Shown one piece after another: positions 22,177 to 33,275 of a DNA stretch of 64,000 nt (its first letter is position 1; every line of letters begins with the position of its first letter). The translations under genes and the position numbers were made by a program. This DNA comes from Xanthoparmelia taractica (lineage: Eukaryota > Ascomycota > Lecanoromycetes > Lecanorales > Parmeliaceae). The stretch covers positions 36,835 through 100,834 of the forward strand of contig JANQBS010000147.1 of the NCBI GenBank assembly GCA_033085395.1. The letters run 5' to 3'. The notes below the pieces were generated by a model. It was not told the DNA's origin and searched no databases. It was given only the letters and a program-made list of their open reading frames with translations.

Positions 22177-23461
22177 TTAGTGGGCATTAAGAAACCACGG
22201 CGGAGTGGATGGATGATATCGCTTCACGAAAAAAGCAGCAAACCCACACTGCGGGCTCACACCCAGTCTCCGCAAGGCTTCTTCTCGACTCTCGTTATTG
22301 CCCTGCGCGACAAAATCAGCAGCCTCATACACCCTCTTCTTCATCTCATCCATATCTTCCTTCTTCGGGAATTTGCTGGTGATGACACCGAGTATGTCAT
22401 TCTTGTTCTTCGGCAAGCTCTTCAACGGCTCAAAGCCTCCTGCTCTGGGTGTGTCGTATTCGAGATAGTATGTATCAACGTGCAAGTCCTGGAAGAGCTT
22501 CTTTGCAACACGGTCGTAGCCACCTTCCGAGAAGTGGCGGCTGTTGACGAAATTGCCGCGACATAGATGCACTCCTACATGCATATCTGCGGGCCGTTTG
22601 GAGAGGCAGTCATTGTAGAGGTCGATGTACTCGTCGAGGGTTTGGTCTGTTGTCTTGCTGTTCAAGGGGTTTTTCTTCCAGCCCTCGAGCATCTTTTCGG
22701 AGCAGAAGTCTGCGCATTCAGTCAGCTCAAATAGTACTTCTAAGCGATGTTGTTCTGTCTTACAGGCAAGATTTGGATCATCAATTTGGACATTCCTAAG
22801 GTCATTATCGTAGAGGATCTGTAGCTCGGTTTGGTATGCCCTTGCAATGTCTGCAAAGTACTCCTTATCACTTTGATAGACGTCTTTGGGATATGCCCTT
22901 CCTTCCTTGTACCGCATATGGTACCATTCCGGCGCCACCAAAGTGATCTTGCATTCATGTACTCGCTCTTTTGGCACAATGCTCTTCAAGAAGTTCCACT
23001 GGTCGACGCAGGTACTTCCAACGTGCCTGATCTTGCCTGTGCATATAACAGTTTCCCCTGGCTTGTGATGAGACTCTGTGAAGCCTGCCACGTCGGGCAT
23101 ATACATGCGGAAAATGTCGACGTCAGGGTTCTTGATCTCCTTGAAGCCTTCCAGGCCTGGGAAGAAGGTGGCCCCAGAACACTATGGTGTCGGCTCAGCA
23201 TAGACACAAGGTCTAGAGCACGGTATGGAACGTACTATGGCGTCTGTATTCCCCATCTGTAATCGGATGAAAGCCCAGCTCGATCTGGGTGTCAACAATG
23301 TCCTTCACGGAGGTGTCTTCAAGGCTCTTCAGCTGCTCGTGCTGAGCTTTGCCGTTGTCCAAGTCATCGCGCATTTTGAGAAGGTCATCGGGGCGGAGAA
23401 GAGAGCCTAGGTGTTCTGCTCTGAATGGAGGGTTTCTATGCAATCTGGAAGCCATGGTCAA
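22177..23461 (-). pseudogene. MetE-like (cobalamin-independent methionine synthase C-terminal domain) methyltransferase, apparently frameshifted
   Basis: Fungal UROD/MetE-like family with the zinc-thiol methyltransferase barrel. Exon 1 (23236-23461) encodes FRAEHLGSLLRPDDLL through ITDGEYRRH. The last exon (22177-22709) follows a 54-base intron and holds HVGVHLCRGNF and SPQCGFA, whose His/Cys/Cys residues are the expected zinc ligands. The middle exon (22764-23181) should begin with MFWG followed by TFFPG. The splice gives MFWG in one frame, but the rest (ATFFPGLEGFKEIKNP) is one base out of phase at the GGGGCC near 23170-23175. No alternative splice repairs this. The C-terminus also departs after CGFA and stops early, where relatives continue for about 25-30 residues. 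It is a decaying gene, or the frameshift is a sequence error. Confidence 0.75.
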
Positions 23462-25060
23462 GGTGGATGGTACAGGTCTGCACCTGGGAGTCAGTCTAAA
23501 GAGACAGTTGAAGAGACCTCAGCGACTTACATTTAACAGCCTCGAAGTGGCATTGGAAGAGGAGCGATTTGCAGAGCATGGTCGGAGCTTGCAAACAAAC
23601 TTGGTGTGGTCCAATAGCTTGAACAACCGGCAATCACGTTGAAGTCGAGTGCCGACCTGCGTGTTGGTATTTTATTAGAGATCAGGACTGACCGAGTAGG
23701 CTTAAACCCTAGCTCTACCTTGGTCAAATAAGGTTAGGTTAGTAACTAGGTGATCGAGTGGGGATGAGTCCCTATAAAGAACTGTGCTTCTACAACAGTA
23801 TTGATGCAATCCGTTTTACAATCAGAAGTCGCTTGACCCCTTACTACATGATAAGAAGGCCTGCGCAGACTCCAGAAGGTTAACGGCAAGAACAGAGGAA
23901 AAAGCTGAGTGGTAAAAAGTCCAAATGAATTGCGGCATCGTAGAATGGCGACGGCGCAGAAGGCACTGCCAGCGGCAAGGGTCGGAGAGATTGTGACCTC
24001 AGCAGCTGGAGAAACTGTCTCCTGGTAATGCTATCCGTCGACCGAACAGAGGGGGGCTCCGATGGCCAAATATACAATAGTACATCGCTTATCTGGCTCA
24101 GACAGTTCACCGTACTCATGCATATGTACAGATAGCAATCTGTATAACCTGCAATATCTTAAACACTTTCTACAGGATCCAGAACGTTTTGGAGTATTCG
24201 ATGGGCATCGAGTTTCGATACGGGCTGCCTTGGAAATATCCATCCACGACCTTACTCTGGACACTGAAAGGCCCATATGAGCGAAGCGAGGTATTTACTA
24301 TTGGCGACAGAAGATTCAGTCATCTCTCTATTTGAAGCTGGACGTGGACCAGTTGAAATGGTAACGTGGAGCTAGGGTGTTACTTCTATATTACTAGTCT
24401 CCAGTTCGAGGTCGTTGATTTTCGGTCGAATCGAACCAATACAATTCATCAGAAAGAGAAGCATTCTTGCAAGGCGTATTCGAGTTTCCCCGGTATGGGA
24501 ATAAGAGTGTCGAGCCCGAAGGCTAGCCGGCCGATGATTTGCTGTTGATGATGGGTTGAAGGATGGGGTATGATTCCGAGAAGCTGAATCAAATACATCC
24601 GCAACATCTTGCTTGCTGGACAACTACAGCCATTCTTCGGACAGAGAACGCAATTACTCTTGACGCCCATGGTCGACTCTAGGAACTCACAGTATATCTA
24701 GCTGTCCACGATGAATTGAGCCTCATGGGGTTGCGGACGACGCTGTGGAAGGTGATTGGTGATTGAAGTTCTTGGTCCGGTGGCTTGCATCGATGTATTC
24801 ACTAGGCTCTCTTTATCTATTGATGGTCTCGAGGTGCATTAGTGGCAACCCAACGAAACCACTTTCAGAGATAAGGCTACGTGCGAGCCCCTCGCAATGT
24901 TTGTGGACCTCAAATCAATTTTACAAACTGGAGCTTGTGAGATCCACTGGGTAAGCAGTTCTCCCTTAGAACTCGGGAATGCGCACGTTGTGTCCCTCAG
25001 TCTCCATACTTCGAGAGACCGCTCTACTAATGGATTCTTCAGAAAACTACGACCTAAGCA
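23462..25060. other. Gene-free 1.6 kb
   Basis: No supported gene. Minus frames at 24372-24670 include a Cys-rich peptide but no domain; other frames are short. The right end is the upstream region of the membrane-protein gene. Confidence 0.5.
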
Positions 25061-26664
25061 ATGGGGCTCTGTGGCAATTGCACCGCATGGCAAGCTGGTA
25101 CAGAACAAATATACCATGCCGATCCTGATATCGCTGGCATTGGAGTAAGCCATGACCTTGCCAATTAGCAGCACAGACTGCTTTAGTCTTTTGGGGGACC
25201 CAACGCTCACGTGCGCGGTCCATGTTGTAGATCATCAGTGCTTATGTAGGGAGCGCATTCATTACCTTATGTCTCTCCTACGTGAACTTCGTCCTTACCA
25301 ATTCCGATTCCCTTGGCACAAATTGCTTCGACCGTTTAGCTTACAAAGCTGTGAAAGCAACAATATCCTTCACTATAGCCGGCAGCAAACGGGATTTCTG
25401 GGTTCCAACTATCCAAAAGCTAGTCCTCAGCCTTAGCGACCAGCAGCTCCTTACCGGCCCAGCAGTGCTAATCGCAGGCTTCTGGACCCACTGTTCCATA
25501 TCCGTATACCATTTCGCCCTGGTTAACGACCTAGCCTGGTTTTCAGCAAACGTACACTTTGCAACCCTGATTGTGTTCCAAAATTACTTCCTGGCAAACC
25601 CCGTTTTGAGGAACTGGCGCGTAGCACTAATGATTGTCCTGGCCTCACTACTTGGCGCTTCTACGGTGATGATGGGACATTATGAATGGTATGACAGTTG
25701 GCCTTACGACGCCCAATGCTTGTTTGACGACCTCGTTGGGAACATTGGTAGCGAGCCGGGATACTTGTTGCGTGTGAACCTTACTCTGTTATGCCTGTAT
25801 TATCCGCTCAACGTCATCCCACTGTTCGAACGGCCAAGGCAATTCGTAGGCCAATGGCGGCGCAGAACCATGCCATTAAACGCCTGAAAAGATTTACATC
25901 GCACACAACACCTCCCAACTCTTTCACAGGCAGCGTGAGACGATCCACATGCACGCTATTAATCACAACCGTTCGAGGAATCAGCTGGACGTACTTCGCC
26001 CTCATTGCTCTTATTGACTCACAGACCTGTAGCATTGTATTAGATAATTTTTGGTTCGGATATGGTCTGTGGGGTATCATAAAAGACCGCCAAATCCCGT
26101 CGTCGAAGATGGACGGCAACGAGAACGCCATGACTTTTGGCCAGATCATGCCTATTCTCCTCCTGAGCTCTTCAGTACTGGTCTTTCGGGAGGCATATGA
26201 TGGTACATATCCCAACCACAGCATTCTTGGTCACAGGAGGCGGGCGGGCAGCTAATGATTTCTCAGACCAGATTACCGAATGGGAGGAGATGCGTCATCA
26301 TTCTTTGTCCTCCAACCCCTCCCAGCATAGCCTCGTCCGCACTCCAAGTACAACGACAGCGGCAGCTTCGATAGCACCTCAAGGGTTTGAGATGACGGTT
26401 GCATTCCAGGGAATAGAAGGAGAAGAAGACCTCGAGTGTGAAGGGTATGTACTTGGGCGAGTCGATACAGAAATGGGAGGAAGATTTCAAGCGTCTGGAC
26501 TCGAAAGCGGACAACTGCAGAGGCGGTCGACGTATCCTGTGCCAGCGGACGATGCTCGGCACAGAAATGAATTGACCGATTGTGCTGCAGATGTAGCGAG
26601 CGGGCCACATGGCGCAGTAGTCACGAGAGACGACTTGAGGTACCAAGCAGGAACACCAGTATGA
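25061..26664 (+). CDS. Unknown polytopic membrane protein (fungal)
   Basis: Four exons join in frame: 25061-25144, 25231-25773, 25839-26202 and 26267-26664, giving 462 aa. The N-terminus has Cys residues and the phrase DPDIAGIG just before the first helix, a layout common in a large uncharacterised fungal membrane family. About six or seven hydrophobic segments follow (for example VIISAYVGSAFITLCLSYV, ILLLSSSVLVF). The second intron has a GTGAAC donor and AAG acceptor with a CTCAAC branch-like site, which makes this junction the weakest. The C-terminal 130 residues are hydrophilic, Ser/Thr/Gln-rich and probably cytosolic. Function is unknown; I do not assign one. Confidence 0.78.
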
Positions 26665-27848
26665 GAAGAACGGCGAGAGTAAAATAGGACATGGGAGCCA
26701 TTTGGGATATGCGTTTCCTCTGCAACTGACCTAGAATCCAGAACACGCTGACGAAAATCCATATGACCTAGTAAGACCACGCCTATCTATCCAGACCACT
26801 CACTGTGTAGCAGATCCCGAACCCCCTTCCTTCCAATCATCTGCTCCCGTCTTCTTCACATATAACCCACACGACAGCCACCAGACCCTTACCTTCCTGC
26901 ACGACAACCCTTCCCCCCTACCTTTCGCATCCTCCTACCGCCAGACTACCAAAGCAAAGACACCCCCATGAACCAACCCTCTTGACAGCACACCCTCAAC
27001 CACAGACCCAAAAGCCCCCCGAACCCTATCAATTCGCATTCAACTAAAATCGTGCCGTGCAGGGTGGAGTGCTTGTGTAGGTAGCCATCTCGACTCAACC
27101 TCAACGCATACTCTTTATCGAAAATAGTAAACCCATTCGGGATATCGCATCCAATCACCCACAATCTACGCCATACATACACCCTAATCCTCAGAAACAC
27201 TACCTACCTTACCTTGTCAAGATTCTTAACGAAAACCAAGACCAAGGGCTCCGCTCTCACCCATCCACTCACCTCTCAGTATCTAAGAAAACCCATCCAG
27301 AAACCCCACCCACAAAAGAAGAGCAGCGCTGTCTGTGCGTTAGACACAAGGCTTGTGACCAGAGACCTGCGACCAGAGACCTGCGACCAGAGACCTGCGA
27401 CCAGAGACCTGCGACCAGAGACCTGCGACCAGAGACCTAAGACCCGAAACCTACGACCAGAGACCTAAGACCAGAGATAAGCACGACGCATCATCGCCGG
27501 CGCGGGACTGGCATCTGCGTATGGCCGACTGGCGCTCCTCAGTCTGCTGACAAGGCTCCAATGGTCTCGCGTTATTGTTGATGCTGTTGCTTTGAAATGG
27601 AGCGGTGACGCGAGTCAACATTTTGAATGAGTCTTAGAAATAAAAATGACTGGGAGGAGTAAAAGAGCGGTATCGTGGCGAGGTAGAGTAGGTAAAAGTT
27701 CAGATAATCACATGAAATGAAGTACACAGATTTGATATGCTGGCTATGCTAGATGGCGTAAATTCATGAACATCATATGCTATCCAACCCATAGAATTTT
27801 TACACCTTGCTCAACACAAACCAGCCAAAGTATTTTCCTTTTACCCAA
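26665..27848. other. Convergent intergenic region containing a minisatellite
   Basis: C-rich DNA between the 3' ends of two membrane-protein genes. The only structured element is the 14-bp tandem repeat listed separately. Confidence 0.6.
27357..27476. repeat. 14-bp minisatellite
   Basis: About 8.5 head-to-tail copies of GACCAGAGACCTGC. The first five are identical; later units drift (GACCAGAGACCTAA, GACCCGAAACCTAC). The unit is not a multiple of three and lies between genes. It should be length-polymorphic among strains. Confidence 0.95.
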
Positions 27849-29092
27849 TCAGACGTTTTTCCCGGCCTCATCCGGGTTCAGAAAGTCCGTCAATGCCTGC
27901 TCTGCATCCCAGTACGGTAACTTCCCCACCTTTTCATCATCGGAGCCTTCTCCGCCCAGACCCTTCGCCTCACATCTCTCTTTATCTCTCTCCACGACAT
28001 CTCCAGCCATATCAACCCAGGACTTCCACGCCTCACTGACAGGCGCAATCTGCCCAATTTTCACCCACTCCACGCTCTGCGTGATGGCTATCGCCTTCCA
28101 CAACGCCTGCGTGAAGTTCTCATGCATTTCTCCGCCTTCGTAAATCTCTCTTTGTACCTTGTAGCATGATAGATCCCAGTGCCATTGCGGGGGTAGGGCG
28201 GCGACAACCCAGTATGCGGCGTTGAGGATCATGTAGGCGGCTGCGAAGGCGATTTGGAGGGGTAGAGTAGAATTACCGAGGCAGATGACGCCGGCCATGA
28301 GGGCTATGGTGCCGATGAGGGAGATGACCCTATAGGTTGTGTCGCCAAAGGTGTATTGGCATTCTTCCGGATGCCAGTATAGCTCTCTCGCAATGTTTTC
28401 GTCGCACTTGACCACTAGAAAGGCGCCGTGGGGATATTTGATTATGATGTTGTCTCTTGGCACACGCCTGTTTTGTTTCCTTTTCATAAGTGTGAGATTC
28501 CAACGGCTACCGAAGCCGATGAGAGTGGAGAGGAGGGACAGCAGTATGGTAGCGAGTAGAGCGAATCCATCGTTTTGAGCTATGGAGAGAGCCAAGAGGG
28601 TGAGAGACATGGCTGTCCCCAACAAGGAAAGCCATGCTAAGGGGCCCAAGGTCGCAGCTGAGACCGTAGATGTAGGGTTCGGCTTGCTGATGCGTTCGCA
28701 GCGGACTGCGTAGGCTGGGAGAGGGTATTTGCTGTGTACCAGATGTGCTATATGGTTGACATAATCTCGAATACCGCCGCTGCGGGCACCAATCACTTTG
28801 CCAGTATTCGGCTTGAGGCTTTCGGGTCTGGAGGTGCGTATAAGAGCTTGAGGGGCGGGGAGGAGACGTGGGAGGAGAGAGAATCTGGAGAGAGTGGAGA
28901 CTTGAGCGTTTGCTATGACGGAGCCTTCACCAAGGATGGCGAGACTGGATGATGTGTAGTTAGCTGTCTGGGCTCAGATGAGGGTGTGGGCAAGCGCTAG
29001 ACTCACAAACCGACGATGTCAAGCTGAAGGCTGTGGAAGCCGCTCGACGCGTTCCCCGAGTTGCCTCCGCCGTTGTCAAGCCAGTTTAGCAT
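27849..29092 (-). CDS. Unknown four-helix membrane protein
   Basis: Two exons join in frame: 29007-29092 and 27849-28944, giving 393 aa. The first exon supplies MLNWLDNGGGNSG and HSLQLDIVGF; the second carries four predicted membrane helices in two pairs (PLAWLSLLGTAMSLTLLAL, GFALLATILLSLLSTL, and two between residues about 235-290 with AAYMILNAAYWVVAAL). The loop between pairs contains PRDNIIIKYPHGAFLVVKC. The C-terminal 100 residues are soluble, helical and acidic. It resembles uncharacterised proteins common in Pezizomycotina; no function is known to me. The 62-base intron has GTGAGT and CAG ends. Confidence 0.8.
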
Positions 29093-29899
29093 GGCCGAAT
29101 GTCTGGATAAATGTAGTGTACAAGGTACCAAGGTTCGCTGAAGTGCTGCAATAGAAGCTCACAAAGATGGGATGATGTCTAATCAGGCTGAGGCTTTTCT
29201 TCTTTGGCCATGTCTCGGCACTCAGCCCCATTGACGAAGCAAGCGCCAATCCCATGCTGCCATGCTTTCTTAGCACTAATGAGTAGTGAGTCGAATCTAT
29301 TGGGCTCATGCCGTAGAAGAAGGGCGGCAATGCGTAGTGATTGAAGAATATGGTACTCATTGACAATCGCTGCCGCCCCGCAAACGCTTCGGGCAGCCAA
29401 ACATTTGCCCCCCGGAGCAGACAAAAGTCCGACTTTCTAGCTCGGCCGAGGGAGCTCTACATTATTGAGACTTTACTTCAATCCTTCTTTCTTCTCCTAT
29501 CGATATCTAATTCTTCTTATACGTTCCATATCATCTGGCCGCCAGACAGGTAATACTCGGACTATCCCCCGAAAGTTAGCTGGGGTTTGCCTCAGTTACT
29601 CAGACGTGTCTTAGCCAGCTAACCCTTTCGGGGGCTAGCTGATCTGAGGATTGGCCAAGCAACACGTCTGCAAGCTGGGGTAGAGCTAAAGCGGCATCGG
29701 CGAAACATCGGTGAATCTCACCGTTAGCGCGCTTTGCCACGACAACATCACAAACAAAAATCAACAAAACAGTTCCCCTGTTCGATCAGTTCTCGATCCC
29801 TCCTCACTCAAACTTCCCCAGTTCAATGCGGAATCTACAGTGCCAAATGTGCGGCCAGTGTTTATCACCACAGTCGTTGACATCACCATAACGCTAATC
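29093..29899. other. Intergenic with inverted repeat
   Basis: Upstream regions of two divergent unknown genes. It holds the hairpin listed separately. A frame at 29341-29553 has no support. Confidence 0.6.
29562..29638. repeat. Imperfect inverted repeat (hairpin)
   Basis: Arm 29562-29583 begins CTATCCCCCGAAAG and ends TTAGCTGG; arm 29615-29638 reads CCAGCTAACCCTTTCGGGGG then CTAG. They are reverse complements over about 22 bases with one mismatch and a two-base gap; the loop is 31 bases. It could be a tiny MITE relic or a structured element of the upstream gene. No clear target-site duplication is visible. Confidence 0.85.
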
Positions 29900-31522
29900 A
29901 TGGAGAATCCCTCACTAGATGCATGGCCAAAAGGCGGGGTGTCGGACAAATCCAGCTCCATAGGGTCGCCAGAATACTACCTTCAACACTCCAGCTCTCG
30001 CCCTTCTACACAAGTCTCTAGCAATTGCGACACCTTTGTCTCCAATTCTGAAACATCGCTCCCCAAAGATCGGCCTCTCCTTACAAAAGCTGCATTGGCA
30101 GAACATAACTCGCACTACCAAGACATATACGCAGAATTTGACCAATACACCCGCTCCTTCGGCATCGAGAAATCGTCCTCTATTCCAGAGCTCAAAGCAA
30201 GGGACCCTTTGCCGCTATATACGCGGAAAACGAGGTCTTTATCTTATCCGTCGGGCTTTGATCGTGTCAAAGACAGCTACTACAACACTTACACGGAGAA
30301 TTTACGTAAGCCCGCTTATGGGATCTCTGCAGAGACGGAATCTCGGTATATTACATCGCTGTGGAACTTGGTGAGAATGCCTCCAAGAAAGAAGGTCGAA
30401 CAAGTCTTAGGAGGCCCACCATCAAGCCGGGCAGAGTCCTCCACCATGCCTGCCTCGGAAGTAGTCTCGACCGAGACAGGAGGATCAGGGAGAGGAGGAC
30501 GGAAGAAGAAGGAAAAGATTAAAGTAGGACCATATGATATAGAGTTCGAGACGGAGGTACTGGCTCCACGCGGTATTACAAGGGAATTTGAACCATCTGT
30601 GAGAGCAGAAGCCCACTTCAACGTCGACAAGCCGAAAGGAAATCGTTCAGCATACTACAGTCAATCCAGGGGTGCAGTCGCTTCGCCTCTTTGGCTGGAA
30701 GTCGACGATTCTACAGTTCAGACACTTATGAGAGTATATGCTTGCTACGAGAGCGAAAATCTATGCGAGGCGGAGTATGCCTCATATGCAAAGGAAGCGC
30801 TTTTTAAAATGGACCCCTTTGCAATTGTGCCCGGAGAGGCGAGGCAGTGGAGAGCACGAAGAATGATCGAGCTTGTCGCCCAACCACACCCTGCCGATTT
30901 TTGGCATGTACCCCCTATTGTGCAGGATGCCAGCGAACCATCTGTCGCAGTTTACGGCTTCGACATCCGTCCCGACTGCTCTTACTGGCTATCTGTGCAG
31001 GCCTTCAATCCAAGCTATGTAAATCAGATTCGGGAATGGTGTTTTGTCATGAAGAGAAAGATGACTTGCCCCTACCTGACCATCGAATTCAAAAAGGACG
31101 ACGCACTGAAATATGCGGCTGAAAATCAGGTTGCGACCGCTGGTTCAATGGCTCTATACAATCGATTTTGCTTGAAACAGGAATGTAACAAGAGAGCAAG
31201 AACCACTTGGACCAAGGAGCAACTAAAGAATATCAAACATTACGGTGTGACTATGAACGGAGCTTCTTATCATATCTGGTGTCTTGAGCCAAAGGTGACT
31301 CCTTCGTTCGAGTGGGTAGGTATTAACATGACCCGAGTCTGCCAAGGGCATTGTGCCTCGGAAAGCAAAGATGTAGAGAATCTTCTCGACTGGATCAACG
31401 AAATACACTGTTGGGGTTTGACCGTACATGGCCCTGAGTGCCAGAACGACGTCAAAAGGTCCATGAAGACGAATGTTTCAGGCGCCCGAGTTTCAGACAT
31501 TATGCCCGGTATGGAGATGTAA
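29900..31522 (+). CDS. Unknown 540-aa protein
   Basis: Single exon; the first in-frame ATG is at 29900 (MENPSLDAWPK), because the longer frame upstream opens only with a non-ATG codon. Residues 1-200 are Ser-rich and disordered, followed by a basic patch (GRGGRKKKEKIKVG). The C-terminal 280 residues look folded, with many aromatic residues and regularly spaced Cys (CYESENLC, CLKQEC, VCQGHC, IHCW, GPEC). No domain recognised. It marks the left edge of the accessory stretch and ends about 170 bases before the HET relic. It has no transposon features. Confidence 0.68.
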   Translation: MENPSLDAWPKGGVSDKSSSIGSPEYYLQHSSSRPSTQVSSNCDTFVSNSETSLPKDRPLLTKAALAEHNSHYQDIYAEFDQYTRSFGIEKSSSIPELKARDPLPLYTRKTRSLSYPSGFDRVKDSYYNTYTENLRKPAYGISAETESRYITSLWNLVRMPPRKKVEQVLGGPPSSRAESSTMPASEVVSTETGGSGRGGRKKKEKIKVGPYDIEFETEVLAPRGITREFEPSVRAEAHFNVDKPKGNRSAYYSQSRGAVASPLWLEVDDSTVQTLMRVYACYESENLCEAEYASYAKEALFKMDPFAIVPGEARQWRARRMIELVAQPHPADFWHVPPIVQDASEPSVAVYGFDIRPDCSYWLSVQAFNPSYVNQIREWCFVMKRKMTCPYLTIEFKKDDALKYAAENQVATAGSMALYNRFCLKQECNKRARTTWTKEQLKNIKHYGVTMNGASYHIWCLEPKVTPSFEWVGINMTRVCQGHCASESKDVENLLDWINEIHCWGLTVHGPECQNDVKRSMKTNVSGARVSDIMPGMEM

Positions 31523-31689
31523 TCGGACAATCCACCATGACGTTACAAATCAGAATGCTACTAGGCTTACCTATGAATGCATAGATATTTGCTGCAAATA
31601 CTCGAGAACCTAGCCAGCTACATAATTACATACCTTTCGATATCCTTTCCACACTGCCTGATAATATTGACTCGTTCCTATGATAAGTG

Positions 31690-33275
31690 CATTCTCCGAG
31701 TGTAGATGTAAAAGGGTCGATAATGTCGTCGCTGAAGATGTAATGAATGCCCAGGTCAGCCTTTTGGCGGAGGTCCATAGCAGTGCTACAACTGTGTTCC
31801 TTTGGCTCCGAGAGGCAAACTCGCCTGGTAGACCAGAGAACTCCGCAAGAATGAGCCGGCTTGTCCTCTCTTATGGAGGACTTGGTTTCGTCGTCGTTGG
31901 GCCGTTCAGGATATCACACTAGCAGCCAGGGCAACATTGTACTGTGGCGATGCTTACGTCGACTGAGCCAACTTTGCTGGCTGTTTCCCTCTTTGAGACC
32001 GCGGAGTGGAAAAATCACATATTATTTGAAGCGTATCATGATCTCTGAATTGTTCGATTACATCCCAGTTTTCTCGGTGGAACCACGTTCAAACTAGTGG
32101 ATGCCACCAGTGATCTCCTCCGCAAGTCCAAGAACGGTCAAGTTCTGGAACGGCTCCTTTCACTAGAAACCTTGATCTCAATCATCTCCGCATTCCAGGC
32201 CTCACGACCCTACAATATCAGTTATGTTGTACTCAGTTTGGGCGAAGGGCATATGCAGGTCTGCTGCGACGAGTAACAAAGAGAGTGTCGTCGAGACCCA
32301 GTCTCACGTAACGACTGAGCTAACTGACTAGACCATACGTGAGCAGAAGCTAAAGAGGCTGACAGCCCGCAAGTCTAAGTAGGTGGTGGAAGGGAACAGA
32401 TCCTTGATTGACTATGAAAAGCTTTTCGACGTATGCGAAGAATTCCTCCGGTTCACCATCAAGAGCGACGGCTTTTTTGGACATCATATGTAGACCTTGG
32501 GTGCCTGAAGGTGGCATCTTAGAGACCATCCGCCCCTTATGGCTCCTGACAACAGTCGAATCACCTGGGGAACCCGCCCGACGGAAATTATAGTAGGGCA
32601 AACGCGGACACGTTGGTTGGGCCACCCGGCATGGGCAAGAGAAAATACAATGCTTCAGGATCTTTCCGAGTCACAGACAGTTGGAAATTTGGGGATGGGT
32701 CTGAAAGTCTGCAGTATGTGGAGGGATCTGTCATGGACTCCATCAAGGGAAAGAAGCCTTGCGCGGCGGACGGCATCATCCTCAATGACTGGCTGTCTGC
32801 TGGAGGCTGGACAGACATGTCCGCGCAGCTAGCGGATGAGTCCTGGCAAGGGCCGAACGGAGTGAACCCTCCAATGTTTAATCTAAGAGCCTGCAAGACC
32901 ACTTTAAATCAGAGTGTCAAGGGTGGACACTGAAGCACAAATACACTGGTACACATTGGCAAGAGCACCATCATCGCTAAGTTCTTTCGCAGAGTCCAAG
33001 AGGTAATTTGGATGAGAAGGCTCGTCATCACGGAACATGACTTCCTTGGCTTGGCTCCGGAGATGTCGAAGAAGCGAGACCAGATTTGCATTCTGTATGG
33101 CTGCAGTGTACCCGTCGCACTACGAAGGATGGTAGACCCGGTGACTGATGAGGAATACTTCATTTTCATTGGAGAATGCTATGTACATGGTATCATGGAC
33201 GGCGAGGCTTTCGCATTGGCCAGGTCTCGAAGTGACAACGGACAGATCACCAAGAAGGTCTTTGAGCTTCGATGA
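31690..33275 (+). pseudogene. HET-domain (heterokaryon incompatibility) gene relic
   Basis: Successive frames together follow the order of a fungal HET protein. At 31700-31860 comes NAQVSLLAEVHSSATTVFLWL, the HET block after the DALCIDQ motif. At about 31895-31965 comes RWAVQDITLAARATLYCGD, interrupted by TGA at 31964 where Trp is expected. At 32085-32275 comes DLLRKSKNGQVLERLLSLETL with SYVVLSLG. In a shifted frame comes LDIICRPWVPEG near 32480, then ADTLVGPPG and the C-terminal WLSAGGWTDMS block, a stop at 32931, and WMRRLVITEHDFLGLAP to ILYGCSVPVALRR and the end at 33275. The 5' part of the HET domain is missing. At least two stops and several frameshifts make it non-functional as a single protein. 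In fungi HET genes trigger cell death on meeting non-self. Confidence 0.88.

Noticed and set aside
24372..24670. Minus frames with a Cys-rich start (NCVLCPKNGCSCPASK)
   Set aside because: Considered as a small Cys-rich secreted protein, but there is no signal peptide and two overlapping frames compete equally.
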